Assembly: GCF_030682845.1 (NCBI RefSeq) | Contig: NZ_JAUXNK010000092.1 | Span: 1-64,000 of the forward strand | Reading direction: 5' to 3' | DNA length: 64,000 nucleotides | Source of the DNA: Methanolobus sp. | GTDB lineage: Archaea > Halobacteriota > Methanosarcinia > Methanosarcinales > Methanosarcinaceae | Shown: one piece after another, positions 52,638-62,100 of the stretch | Layout of the letters: each line of letters opens with the position of its first letter | How positions within the stretch are numbered: position 1 is the first letter of the stretch | Made by a program: the position numbers and the translations under genes | Notes under the pieces: generated by a model | Told to the model about the DNA's origin: nothing | What the model saw: the letters and a program-made list of their open reading frames with translations, nothing else | Databases searched by the model: none

Positions 52638-54806
52638 TTATATATTCCTTGCAATCTCGTTTGCTCCTGTTATAGCTTCCCATACTCTCCCAGGCTCTTT
52701 CGCATCGCCTGCGGAGTATATTTCAATAGCAGCTCTCGTTTTTAGCAGCTCATAATAAAGATCATCATCGGCTTGTGTTCCGGTCGTAAGTATTACCAGA
52801 TCTGTATCCAAAGACAGCTCTTCCACATTGCCCGGGTCAAGCTTTCTGCTGAATGGATTTTTTACATTATCAGGTATCAGGGCTTTCCATGGAGTATAGG
52901 GTTCGCTTCTGCCTCTGTTTGCCACTATATGGGCCTTGCCTTCTGTGAACCTGGTGACCTTTGAAGCATTATAAACGATGACAGGTTCTTTCAAGGCATC
53001 TTTCTTCTTTCCCGAAGGAGAGCCTCCTCCAAGCAGCATCCACAGCATCTGGCCCCTGTTAGCCATTACAGTATCAGGCATCAGTGCATCGTTCTTTCCC
53101 ACTATAGTGACACTGACACCTTTTTCATAGGCAAGGGAATAACCGATCTCGCAGCCTATTATCCCTCCCCCTATAACCAGGACCTTTTTCACATCGGCCG
53201 GCAATTCCATGCCCTTATCAAGAAAATCCCTGACTTCCCGGTGCCTGACCTTATCCAGTCCTTCGATTGGAGGGATGATCATTCTGAGACCGTTACAACA
53301 TATTATCACATCGAATATGTTCCTGATATTCTCCGACCCGACCTCTGTATTGAATACGACTTCCAACCCGTCTTTTTGAAGCAGGCTCATCTGGTATTCA
53401 AGATTCTCAATGTATCTTTTAACATCATGTTTTATGGCCATCCTGCTGGCTGTATATAACTGCCCGCCAATCCTGTCACTCTTTTCAAAAAGGGTTACAT
53501 GATGCCCTCTTTTGTGGGCGGTCATTGCAGCTTCACATCCTGCCGGCCCGGCGCCGATAACTGCTACTTTCTTTATCTTCTCTGCTCTTACCAGTTTTTT
53601 CTTTTCCTCAAAACCGGTGTACGGATTGACAGAACAGCAGGGGTGTCCTCCTTTTTTAAATGACTCGATGCATCCTTCCTGATCCCCTATACAATGGATG
53701 ATCTCCTTTGTCCTGCCCTGTCTGACCTTCTCAGGCCAGCGGGGGTCAGCAAGCAGTGGCCTGCCAAGCATAACAAAATCCGCCCATCCATTCTCCAGGA
53801 CTTCCTCGGCACACTCAGGTTTACCCATCTTTCCGACAGCTATCACTTTTGCATCGATGCTCTCTTTGCGGAAGAATTCCTTTAATCGGCCAGCGATCTC
53901 CTCAACATAGATGCTATCATCAAAGTAAGCAGGCGGATGTGGCCAGAACCAGTTCTCATAGCAGCCTTTATCCACATCGAATGCATCTACTCCCGCTTCA
54001 TGCAGCACCCTGCAGAATTCCAGCCCCTGCTCAACTGTCCTTTCCTTACCATGGAAACGTTTCCTGAATATCGCATCCCCGTATGTTTCCTGCAAAGCCT
54101 GGGTCAGGTCGATCCTGTAGATAACAGGAAAATCCTCTCCGCAGCGCTTCTTGATCTCTCTTACAACATCGATCCCAAATCGGTTCTTGTCCCTGTACCT
54201 GCCAAACATTCTCCGGTTCCATGGGTCAGACGTCAGCTGGTCCATGAGGTAACCCTCGTGGCCGTGTATCTGGACGCCATCAAAACCGGCAGATTTTGCA
54301 TTAGCCGCACACTGGCCAAAGCTTTTGACAATCTTTTTGATACTCCTGTCAGAGAACGGGACATGAGGTATCTGAGGCACGTAAAAGTTCCTGTTCCAGG
54401 ATGAAGATCGCAGTATCTTTCCCTTTAAGGCGGGTTCAGGAGAGCCGACCCTGCCAAGCCCTGCAGTAAGCTGGATGAATATCTTTGACCCGTAAGGCCG
54501 TACTCCGGCGGTAAGGTCCCTCCAGCCTGAAAGCCGGGTCCTTGATGTACCATCGATTCGCGGGAAATAACTGGTGTCATTATCTTCAGATACCGTGGGA
54601 TCGATCCCGTAAGATACCGGTACAAGTCCTGTTATCAAAAGACCTGTTCCTCCCTTTGCCCGTTCGATGAAGTATTCTATCATCTTATCCAGGGGCCGGC
54701 CTGTAGGATCGGCCATATTGATGTTTCCCATGGGAGCCATGACGATCCTGTTCATCAGCTTGCATTTTCCGATCTGTTCAGGTTCGAACAGTTTTTCAAA
54801 AGACAT
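52638..54806 (-). CDS. Old-yellow-enzyme-type NADH:flavin oxidoreductase (FadH-like)
   Basis: The 722-residue protein has an N-terminal FMN TIM barrel (FEPEQIGKCKLMNRIVMAPM, HGHEGYLMDQLTSD, NRFGIDVVREI), a cysteine linker, and a C-terminal FAD/NAD domain with VAVIGAGPAGCEAA and VLVIGGGIIGCEI. It resembles 2,4-dienoyl-CoA reductase and related reductases. In the iron-sulfur linker it reads CIGDQEGC...PCCSVNP; the second usual cysteine is aspartate. It reduces an activated C=C bond or similar, substrate unknown. It stands alone and converges with the SUMF1-like gene. Confidence 0.88.
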   Translation of the reverse strand: MSFEKLFEPEQIGKCKLMNRIVMAPMGNINMADPTGRPLDKMIEYFIERAKGGTGLLITGLVPVSYGIDPTVSEDNDTSYFPRIDGTSRTRLSGWRDLTAGVRPYGSKIFIQLTAGLGRVGSPEPALKGKILRSSSWNRNFYVPQIPHVPFSDRSIKKIVKSFGQCAANAKSAGFDGVQIHGHEGYLMDQLTSDPWNRRMFGRYRDKNRFGIDVVREIKKRCGEDFPVIYRIDLTQALQETYGDAIFRKRFHGKERTVEQGLEFCRVLHEAGVDAFDVDKGCYENWFWPHPPAYFDDSIYVEEIAGRLKEFFRKESIDAKVIAVGKMGKPECAEEVLENGWADFVMLGRPLLADPRWPEKVRQGRTKEIIHCIGDQEGCIESFKKGGHPCCSVNPYTGFEEKKKLVRAEKIKKVAVIGAGPAGCEAAMTAHKRGHHVTLFEKSDRIGGQLYTASRMAIKHDVKRYIENLEYQMSLLQKDGLEVVFNTEVGSENIRNIFDVIICCNGLRMIIPPIEGLDKVRHREVRDFLDKGMELPADVKKVLVIGGGIIGCEIGYSLAYEKGVSVTIVGKNDALMPDTVMANRGQMLWMLLGGGSPSGKKKDALKEPVIVYNASKVTRFTEGKAHIVANRGRSEPYTPWKALIPDNVKNPFSRKLDPGNVEELSLDTDLVILTTGTQADDDLYYELLKTRAAIEIYSAGDAKEPGRVWEAITGANEIARNI

Positions 54807-54877
54807 AATAATAACTCCCGTTCATTCAGAAATTGATATTGCAGGGATTCAAAGTACACTATATATTATACTATATG

Positions 54878-55429
54878 TTACTTTATCGTACAGCTCCTTA
54901 CGCTGCATAACTTCACCTTGCCTTCTTCCGGGCTGTTCTCCATATATTGCTGGTGTTTGCTCTCAGCCTGATAGAAGACAGTAGCAGGAACTATCTCTGT
55001 AAGTATCTGTTTTCCGGGATCCAGGGAATTCTCCATCTCCTTCATGGATACTGCCGCCTGTAATCTCTGATCCTCATCATGGTAAAAGATAGATGAGCGG
55101 TAATGGCTACCCGCATAATCCGGAATCGTATCCAATGTGGAAGGGTCATGGATGTTCCATAAATGCATTATCAATTCCCTGCGTGTCAGGGTGGGATCAT
55201 GGATACTCCAGAAGGCTGTAAGCAATTCATTATAAGTTACCAGAGCAGGGTCAAATGTGATCTCCACTGCCTCGGCATGACCTGTCTTCCCGCTTAGTAC
55301 CTCCGTATAGCCAGGATTTTCCTTAGCTCCTCCGGTATATCCGACACGGGTGCTCAGCACACCGTCAATTTTCCTGAAAGCATTTTCGACTCCCCAGAAA
55401 CAGCCTGCAGCAAATGTAGCTTTCTCCAT
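54878..55429 (-). CDS. msrA: Peptide methionine sulfoxide reductase A
   Basis: The 183-residue enzyme reduces methionine-S-sulfoxide in proteins. The catalytic motif is GCFWGVE near the start, followed by GYTGG, GHAEAVEI, SIHDPT and YRSSIFY. C-terminal residues HQQYMEN and a terminal cysteine pair in the tail match the resolving region. ATG 55429 is chosen (AAAGGAA upstream). It is an antioxidant gene, monocistronic. Confidence 0.95.
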   Translation of the reverse strand: MEKATFAAGCFWGVENAFRKIDGVLSTRVGYTGGAKENPGYTEVLSGKTGHAEAVEITFDPALVTYNELLTAFWSIHDPTLTRRELIMHLWNIHDPSTLDTIPDYAGSHYRSSIFYHDEDQRLQAAVSMKEMENSLDPGKQILTEIVPATVFYQAESKHQQYMENSPEEGKVKLCSVRSCTIK

Positions 55430-55620
55430 TGTAATATTCCTTTTGTCCTCATTTTTGAGCAGAGCAGTATAATACATAAAGATATCCTGTATGTCAAATT
55501 CATAGCTTGAACATAGAATATGCCATTGATAATCTCCGTATCATTGATTGCTTGTAGTAAGTTGTTATATATATTCTGTAAATAATGGTAAAACGTAGTC
55601 ATTTTATGAGGTGTAGATAA

Positions 55621-55965
55621 GTGCCCGAAAGAGAAAACAGATATGCTGATGATTTATCCCGCGATGACAGGTACTCTTTTGAACTGCAGAGAAGAGGGGT
55701 TAACAAACAGTTCTATGATGCGAACAGGATGCTCCTCTGTCCTGAATGCGGCCAGTCGTTCAGTCTCTTTTACTCACGGGCAAAGTATTGCGCTGACTGC
55801 CCGAGCCTGGCAAGGGGCTGTGAACTTGCCCGCTGTACTCACTGTCACACGGAGTTCCCTCTCAACAATTTCATGTCTAAGACATCCTCACGAACTACTT
55901 CCAACTATATCGGATCTGTAGTAAAGCGGTATAATAATACCTTTGGAGAGCGACCCGGCAGATAA
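55621..55965 (+). CDS. Cysteine-rich zinc-binding hypothetical protein
   Basis: The 114-residue protein has several cysteine pairs: LLCPECGQSF, KYCADC and RCTHCHTEF, suggesting two zinc ribbons. It starts with GTG; upstream GAGGTG is a reasonable site. A basic C-terminus follows. I do not know the family; a nucleic-acid-binding or protein-interaction role is possible. Confidence 0.6.
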   Translation: MPERENRYADDLSRDDRYSFELQRRGVNKQFYDANRMLLCPECGQSFSLFYSRAKYCADCPSLARGCELARCTHCHTEFPLNNFMSKTSSRTTSNYIGSVVKRYNNTFGERPGR

Positions 55966-56262
55966 TAAGAAAATAAATATATTCGGCATATCTCTTATTT
56001 GATCACATACTCTTGCGGCCTATGTGAATACCCTAATCAGGATTCTGATCAAAAAGTCGGTTTTGAACTTTCAGGAGTTGGCTTTATATCGGTTAAGCTT
56101 CTAAGAGTACCTTTTATCGGGCCAGGCTTTCAAGCTATAATTGGTTTCTGAAGGCATGAGGCGTGAGAACTATTAGCATAATATTCGATTAAGTAAACGA
56201 AAATTAGTTAAGCAGGAAACGTACTAAATAAATCTATAACAGTATAACATAAGAGGACATAA
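55966..56262. other. Upstream region of the second Msr-like regulator
   Basis: About 300 bases without a gene. A TATA-like stretch (TAAATAAATCTATAAC, 56226-56241) lies close before the regulator start. A purine-rich AGAGGACATAA is the binding site. I saw no repeat here. Confidence 0.4.
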
Positions 56263-57045
56263 ATGAAAGCCGAATTGATCAGCACGGTGTTCCTATCGGA
56301 AAAAAGGAAGAACACTCTTCTTATGTTAATGGATAAACCGGCAACCATCGACGAAATAAAAGATTCCCTCACAGGAACCACCAGTGCAATAATGGCCCAG
56401 GTAAAGATACTTATTGAACAGGGTCTTATTGAACAGAAGTCCGACGAATACCGGCTGACCTACATCGGCAGGATCATCCTGAAAAAAACAAAGCCTCTTA
56501 TAGAGGCACTTAGTGTGCTTGAGGAAAATAAAGAATACTGGGAAAGCAGGGATATGTGTGCCATTCCCGAGGATCTTCTTGACAGGATTGGAGAACTGGG
56601 GAAAGTAATAGTTCACGAATCGGACCTGAACCATCTTTTCGAACCACCTAAAGAATTATGCCTGAGCCTGAAGCAGTCGGTGAAAGTGTCTACGTTCTAT
56701 TCTTATTTCTGTCCTACCTGTCCTTATAATTATGCTGAACTTTCCAGAAAAGAAGTGAATTTTGATCTGATACTGACAAGATCCGTATATACGCGGTTAA
56801 AAGAAGAATATACTGATCAATATAATGCAATGATGGAATCCCACAACTCAAATCTTTTTGTATGTAATGATGACGCGATAAGGCTGGGAGCTCTTTCGAT
56901 CACGGATAACATGATGCTGCTTTCTTTCTTTAATACCCAGAGGATATTCGACCATAAAAAACTGCTCTGCTTTGATGAAAGTGCCCGTCTCTGGGGAAAA
57001 GATCTATTTGCACACTACAAACAAATGGCAGAGAAGGTTAAATAA
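56263..57045 (+). CDS. Msr-like HTH transcriptional regulator 2
   Basis: This 260-residue regulator is a recent paralog of 35379-36161: the winged helix is nearly identical (FLSEKRKNTLLMLMDKPATI, GTTSAIMAQVKIL). The C-terminal domain carries FCPTCP and ends WGKDLFAHYKQ. The CPxCP pair, if redox-active, could sense thiol or metal state. It lies upstream of ramA. It and the first copy probably bind similar DNA sites; the tripartite promoters are the obvious candidates. Confidence 0.85.
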   Translation: MKAELISTVFLSEKRKNTLLMLMDKPATIDEIKDSLTGTTSAIMAQVKILIEQGLIEQKSDEYRLTYIGRIILKKTKPLIEALSVLEENKEYWESRDMCAIPEDLLDRIGELGKVIVHESDLNHLFEPPKELCLSLKQSVKVSTFYSYFCPTCPYNYAELSRKEVNFDLILTRSVYTRLKEEYTDQYNAMMESHNSNLFVCNDDAIRLGALSITDNMMLLSFFNTQRIFDHKKLLCFDESARLWGKDLFAHYKQMAEKVK

Positions 57046-57214
57046 AGAACCTATATTGCGCCTTTACTCTCATCCCTCTGCATTAAGTCATTTCTGATTC
57101 ATGACATTGATTTTATCAAAGGTGTTTATTCCCCAGTGACCGCTGTTTTCTGGCTTCTGCTGAATCCTGAATGTACCATGTGTATAATCTATAATTGGGC
57201 AGGATGACACCTGT

Positions 57215-57262
57215 TTGATAATACATACGCGGTTGTTAAATTACCATAAGTTATTATTTATA
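57215..57262 (+). promoter_or_regulatory. Tripartite methyltransferase promoter, site B
   Basis: TTGATAATA at 57215, ATTACC at 57240, AGTTAT at 57249 and TTTATA at 57257. There is no ORF downstream before ramA. It either makes a small RNA with the 57429 hairpin or acts as a distal ramA promoter. Confidence 0.7.
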
Positions 57263-57428
57263 TCTATATGTTAATAGCGTGATTGCTCAATAAGGGCATG
57301 AAGTAGTTTGCAGAAAAAAATTTCACTAAACTGGGTCGATCCAGCCTACCTCCATCATACAATGTGAATTGCACTTCCCTAACATTTCTGCTTGACTGCG
57401 TGATTGTATCATGCAGTACTACTTCGGA

Positions 57429-57468
57429 TTTGCAAGGCCCGTCTCCACAATCTAAAGGGCCTTGCAAA
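57429..57468 (+). other. Perfect 12-bp inverted repeat downstream of promoter B
   Basis: TTTGCAAGGCCC (57429-57440), loop of 16 bases, GGGCCTTGCAAA (57457-57468). The stem is strong and GC-rich in an AT-rich setting. It lies about 170 bases after the TATA box of site B. It may end or stabilise a transcript, or be a protein-binding operator. Confidence 0.6.
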
Positions 57469-57610
57469 CCAGTATTCTAAGTGTTTGTATAATTATTGTA
57501 AACTTTGTTCTGATTCTCCTGCCGATAAAATCAACAGCTTTGATTTTATCAACCCTGTCAATTTGGAGTTAACGCCGTTAAAATCAACTGCATTAATTTC
57601 GCCATCATTA

Positions 57611-57658
57611 TTGATAATATCGTAACCTCGGCTTTATTACTTGAAGTTATTATTTATA
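57611..57658 (+). promoter_or_regulatory. Tripartite methyltransferase promoter, site C
   Basis: TTGATAATA at 57611, ATTACT at 57636, AGTTAT at 57645 and TTTATA at 57653, with offsets 0, 25, 34 and 42. It is 95 bases before ATG 57753 of ramA. Confidence 0.75.
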
Positions 57659-57752
57659 CCTTAATAACAGATTGTTTTCATACAGCATTGCACAGTCTGA
57701 CGGACTAAGCGGTTTTTCAGACATTTCAATAAAGTAATACGGAGGACATCTT

Positions 57753-59396
57753 ATGTATGGTATTGCAATAGATCTGGGCACCAGTGGTTTTCGGTTGCAA
57801 CTAATAGACCTTGAATCAAGAAGCATCCTTAAGACTATAATGACGATGAAGCATCCTCTTCCAGGAGGAAATGTTATCGATCATCTTGGTTTTGCCATCC
57901 AGGTAGGTGGAGATGTTGCAAATAAAATAATGGTCCATACACTTCAAAAGATGTTTGATATGCTCCCCGTTTCTCCCGAGGAGATCAGAAAAATCGCTGT
58001 GTGCGGTAACCCTATACAGCTTTCCCTTTTCCAGAACATCGAAATACGCGACCTTGCGTATGCCGGCAAGAACATGCAACAAAGGCTTGGTATAGGTGAA
58101 GTGAAAAGGGGTATGAAGATCTATGATGGTATTGAGATCTTTGGAAAATCCTCCGGGCTTGATGTGTGCGATCTGATCGTACTGCCATCCATCGAACATG
58201 AGATCGGGGCAGATGCCCTTGCAATGATGGTCAAGACTGATTTCATGAAGCAGGATGGCATATCCCTTGTAACTGATTATGGCACGAATGCTGAAATGGC
58301 ACTCAAGGTCAATGGCCGGATAATTACCTGCAGTGCTGCAGCAGGCCCGGCTATAGAAGGACAGGGCATAAAATGTGGGATGCTTGCAAGCCCCGGCGCA
58401 ATATCTGATGTTAACGAAGAGAACGGCATGTGGAGGATCACTGTGCTGGATGAACGCATGGACAGCAGAAAAAGCCATCTTATCGACCCTCTGACAGGTG
58501 TCATCTTTGAGAATGGCGAATTGTCCCCTCTGGGCATTACAGGAACGGGTGTCATTTCTGCTATATCTCTTGCAATGAGCATGGGTCTGATAAAGACACT
58601 GCCGCATCTTCCAAATGGTAAACTTATACTTGGGGAAGGGGTTGAGCTCAGCGACAAGGACATCGAGGAAGCCGGAAAGGCTATTGGTGCCATAAGGGCG
58701 GCGCATCTGACGCTGCTGGTGGAAGCTGGACTGAAATTCGAGGACCTGGAATACATGTATATGTCCGGTGCTTCAGGTACGTATGTGGATGCCGACAAAG
58801 CAAGGAAGATAGGCCTCGCACCCAGATTTGTAAAAAAGATAGTTCAGTTCGGGAACACATCGCTTGAACTTGCAAAAGATGTGGTGCTCGGAAACTATGA
58901 ACTTCAGGAAATACAGGAGCTTGCAGACAGGATAAAAGCAGATCACATTATGCTGGCCTCAAATGAAACCTTTAAGAACATCTATGCATGCGAGCTTGCA
59001 TACTGGACTGAAGGCATGCCTGAAGAAGTATATGACAGTGTCCTTGAGTCCTATAATATGCCCCGTATGCCATCTTTGGAGATTGCTCCATTGTTGCAGA
59101 GGAGGGTCAAAAAGGATATCTCAAGCTCAGAATCCGGAGGCATCGAAATAATGCAGGAAATGGACACAGTCATTGAGGAACAATCATTCGGATGCATGGG
59201 ATGTAAGATATGTGAAAGAGAGTGTCCAGAGAGTGCGATCAAAATAACCAGTAAGAATGGAAGTGTGTATGCAGGATACATGGCTCATCTTTGCCTGGGC
59301 ATGAGTTGCAAGAGATGCATCAGGATATGCCCGGCCAAAGCTATCCATTACAGGGATATAAGGCCTGTTTCCAGTCAGGATCTGTCTGTCATTTGA
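57753..59396 (+). CDS. ramA: RamA-type corrinoid reductive activase
   Basis: The 547-residue protein activates corrinoid proteins that were oxidised to Co(II), in an ATP-dependent way. The N-terminal ASKHA-like domain has IAIDLGTSGFRLQ, VTDYGTNAEMAL, SAAAGPAIEGQG and GASGTYVD (the DUF4445 features). The C-terminus has two [4Fe-4S] motifs, CMGCKICERECPE and CKRCIRICPA. It starts with GGAGG upstream and is driven by promoter sites C (and perhaps B). It serves the corrinoid proteins at 50844 and 63209. Confidence 0.9.
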   Translation: MYGIAIDLGTSGFRLQLIDLESRSILKTIMTMKHPLPGGNVIDHLGFAIQVGGDVANKIMVHTLQKMFDMLPVSPEEIRKIAVCGNPIQLSLFQNIEIRDLAYAGKNMQQRLGIGEVKRGMKIYDGIEIFGKSSGLDVCDLIVLPSIEHEIGADALAMMVKTDFMKQDGISLVTDYGTNAEMALKVNGRIITCSAAAGPAIEGQGIKCGMLASPGAISDVNEENGMWRITVLDERMDSRKSHLIDPLTGVIFENGELSPLGITGTGVISAISLAMSMGLIKTLPHLPNGKLILGEGVELSDKDIEEAGKAIGAIRAAHLTLLVEAGLKFEDLEYMYMSGASGTYVDADKARKIGLAPRFVKKIVQFGNTSLELAKDVVLGNYELQEIQELADRIKADHIMLASNETFKNIYACELAYWTEGMPEEVYDSVLESYNMPRMPSLEIAPLLQRRVKKDISSSESGGIEIMQEMDTVIEEQSFGCMGCKICERECPESAIKITSKNGSVYAGYMAHLCLGMSCKRCIRICPAKAIHYRDIRPVSSQDLSVI

Positions 59397-59477
59397 TTCT
59401 CCTGTTCTAGTGAGTTTGCTTTCCATGAAAGAGTGGTTATGGTAGAATACAAACAAGGGGCAAATATATATCTATAA

Positions 59478-62015
59478 ATGCCCATACTTTTTCGGTCAAA
59501 AAATATGGTTGGACAATCGAATCATAAAATCAGCATGGACTCTATAATCAATAGTAGTCCGATTATTGTAATTTCAAGAAAGGTCGATAAAGACTTTCCT
59601 GTGAAATACGTATCCAACAATGTAAGACAATTCGGGTATACGCCCGAGGATTTCTATTCCGGGGAAATAAAATATGCTGACCTGATCCATCCGGATGATA
59701 GGAAACTTGTTTTAAAAGCCTTTAAATACCTGAACAAGCAACTGGCAGAGTACCTTCGGGAATACAGGATCATAACCAAGTTCGGTGAGACGCGGTATGT
59801 TGAAGACAGGGTGCATATAAAGAGTTACGACAATGAGAATGTGCATATCGAAGGCACTATCCTGGATATCACCGAGCGTAAACACCATGAACTTATCAAG
59901 CAGCAGAAAAATTCCAATAATTGGAAGCCTCTTACAGAAATATCTCTTGAGGATGTTCTGGGATTGCTTGTCACCAATGCAGAAAAGGTTCGCTCCGGCC
60001 TGATATGCGCTGTTATGTTGCTTGACAAGAATAAGCAGTACATATGTCGTGTCGTGGCACCTAACCTTCCTCTCTTTTTCAAAGAGGCTATGGAAGGCCT
60101 TGAGATCGGCTATGGGAACTGCACGTGCGGCACAGCACTCTACATGGGTGAAAGGGTCATCGTTGACAGTATAGAAGAGCATCCTTACTGGGCAAGACAC
60201 CGGGAAGTTGCACTTAAAGCAGGGATCAAGGCCAGCTGGGCTGAACCCATAGTAGCTTCCACTGGTGAGATACTAGGCGTTTTCGTAATGTATTTCAATG
60301 TGCCTTTTGAACCGAAAAAGGCATGTTTCAAATATCTTAAGGCAAACGCAGATCTTGCAGCTATAGAGATAGAGCACAGGATCGTGAATGAAACTTTCAG
60401 GGAATCCGAACATAAGTTCAAAACGATCTTCAATAATATCAATGATCAGATATATGTCAGTGAACTGAATGGGAACCTCATAGATGTGAATCAGGTTGTT
60501 ATTGACAGCCTAGGCCATACAAAAGATTACATTTTGAGATCTTCACCACTTGATATCGTGCCTTCCTGGTATGTACAGCGTGCTTCTGAACTGCTCAAAG
60601 TGATAGAAAGGGATCGGAGGGCTATGTATGAAGCTGCTGCGATCAGGAAGGATGGTTCTGTCATACCGCTGGAGATCAATGCAAGGATGATCGATTATAA
60701 TGGCAAGAAAACCATCCTGTCGGTTGCACGTGACATCACGGAACGTAAGAAAGCTGAGAAGGCAAAACTTTTGAACGAGTCACGTCTTGAGACTTTGATA
60801 AAGCTCAATGAAATGACAGCTGCGTCTTTAGATGAGATCGCTGAGTTTGCAAAGGAGGAGGCTGTCCGTCTTACTGAAAGCAAACTGGGATATCTTGCGT
60901 TCATGAATGCTGACGAAACTGTCCTGAATATGCATTCCTGGTCAAAATCGGCAATGGGAGACTGCAGCGTAAGTGACAAACACTTCACTTATCCTGTAAA
61001 GACCACCGGATTATGGGGAGAAGCTGTAAGGCAGAGAAAAGCTGTTATCACTAACGATTATACAGCACCCAGCTCCTTGAAAAAAGGATATCCGGAAGGT
61101 CACGTTGAATTGACAAGGCATATGAACGTTCCTATATTTGACGGCGACCATATAGTTGCAGTAGCAGGTGTAGGGAACAAAGAGGAAGATTACAATGAAT
61201 CAGATGTCCGCCAATTGACACTTCTCATGCAGGGCATGTGGAAGCTTGTCCAGAGGAAACAGCTGATAGGTGCTTTAAGCAAATACTCCGAAGAGCTCTC
61301 AAAGGCGAATACAGAACTGCGATCTGTCAATATGATCAAATCCGAATTCCTTGCGGAGAACATGAAAAAGGACCCTGAGTCTTTACATGTTTATGATATG
61401 TTTGATGACGAAACACTGCATTTGCTTGACGATTCACAAAAAGAAGCTATCTCTACACTCCTGAGGAATTCCGAAAGGTTGAAACGCCTTATAGATACAG
61501 TTTTGTACAGCAATTTGCAACAATCCGGCAAAATAGAATATTCGTTTGCATCGGTGAATATTGGTGGTATCCTGTCTGATGCACTGCTCAATCTGATCCT
61601 GCTGATCGACGAAAAGGAACTGGTATTGGAGAAGGCGATCCCGACAGGTCTTCCGGTGGCAAGGGGTGACAAAGAGAAGCTTACAGAGATGTTTATCTAC
61701 CTGATACACAATGCTATCAATTTCACGCCTAAAGGAAATAGTATTAGCGTCGGGGTATCCGAGGAAGATGATTATCTCCATGTAACAATAACTGACACTG
61801 GTGAAGGTATAGATAAAGAACTCATTCCCCATCTTTTTAACAAAATGTATCAGGTGGAGGACTCGATCACAAGGATGTACCAGGGTCTTGAATCAAGCCT
61901 GTATATCTGCAAGGACACTGTCGTCGCGCATCAGGGTAACATATGGGTCGAAAGTGAAATTGGACAGGGTAGTACAGTGCATGTGAATATCCCAAAATGG
62001 AGTGAAATGGGGTAG
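59478..62015 (+). CDS. MsmS-like PAS/GAF sensor with degenerate kinase core
   Basis: The 845-residue cytoplasmic protein has PAS (about 20-130), GAF (about 150-300), PAS (about 310-425), GAF (about 440-590), and a kinase-like C-terminus. The layout resembles MsmS of Methanosarcina, a heme-GAF redox sensor linked to methylsulfide methyltransferases. Cys496 in the second GAF (MGDCSVSDK) is a candidate heme ligand. The usual H-box NMSHELRTP is replaced (KSEFLAENMKKDPESLHVYD) and the G2 box reads YQGLESSLYI instead of GTGLGLS. DTGEGID and LFNKMYQ remain. Signalling without a histidine phosphate is possible. Confidence 0.85.
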   Translation: MPILFRSKNMVGQSNHKISMDSIINSSPIIVISRKVDKDFPVKYVSNNVRQFGYTPEDFYSGEIKYADLIHPDDRKLVLKAFKYLNKQLAEYLREYRIITKFGETRYVEDRVHIKSYDNENVHIEGTILDITERKHHELIKQQKNSNNWKPLTEISLEDVLGLLVTNAEKVRSGLICAVMLLDKNKQYICRVVAPNLPLFFKEAMEGLEIGYGNCTCGTALYMGERVIVDSIEEHPYWARHREVALKAGIKASWAEPIVASTGEILGVFVMYFNVPFEPKKACFKYLKANADLAAIEIEHRIVNETFRESEHKFKTIFNNINDQIYVSELNGNLIDVNQVVIDSLGHTKDYILRSSPLDIVPSWYVQRASELLKVIERDRRAMYEAAAIRKDGSVIPLEINARMIDYNGKKTILSVARDITERKKAEKAKLLNESRLETLIKLNEMTAASLDEIAEFAKEEAVRLTESKLGYLAFMNADETVLNMHSWSKSAMGDCSVSDKHFTYPVKTTGLWGEAVRQRKAVITNDYTAPSSLKKGYPEGHVELTRHMNVPIFDGDHIVAVAGVGNKEEDYNESDVRQLTLLMQGMWKLVQRKQLIGALSKYSEELSKANTELRSVNMIKSEFLAENMKKDPESLHVYDMFDDETLHLLDDSQKEAISTLLRNSERLKRLIDTVLYSNLQQSGKIEYSFASVNIGGILSDALLNLILLIDEKELVLEKAIPTGLPVARGDKEKLTEMFIYLIHNAINFTPKGNSISVGVSEEDDYLHVTITDTGEGIDKELIPHLFNKMYQVEDSITRMYQGLESSLYICKDTVVAHQGNIWVESEIGQGSTVHVNIPKWSEMG

Positions 62016-62100
62016 ATTCAATGCTCTTTTAAATTATCATGAGAATTGCCGAAGTTGATGAACGATATTATTTCTGAGTATCTCGATGTGAGGGGATAAA

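Larger units (their letters stand above)
57046..57752. promoter_or_regulatory. Long ramA upstream region
   Basis: About 700 bases without a coding gene. It contains two complete tripartite promoters (57215-57262 and 57611-57658) and an inverted repeat at 57429-57468 between them. The first promoter has no ORF close behind, so a leader RNA or an untranslated transcript that reads into ramA is possible. Confidence 0.55.

Noticed and set aside
57816-58706. A 296-residue minus-strand open frame inside ramA
   Set aside because: It is antisense to a clear RamA gene with intact motifs in the plus strand, and its translation has no family features.
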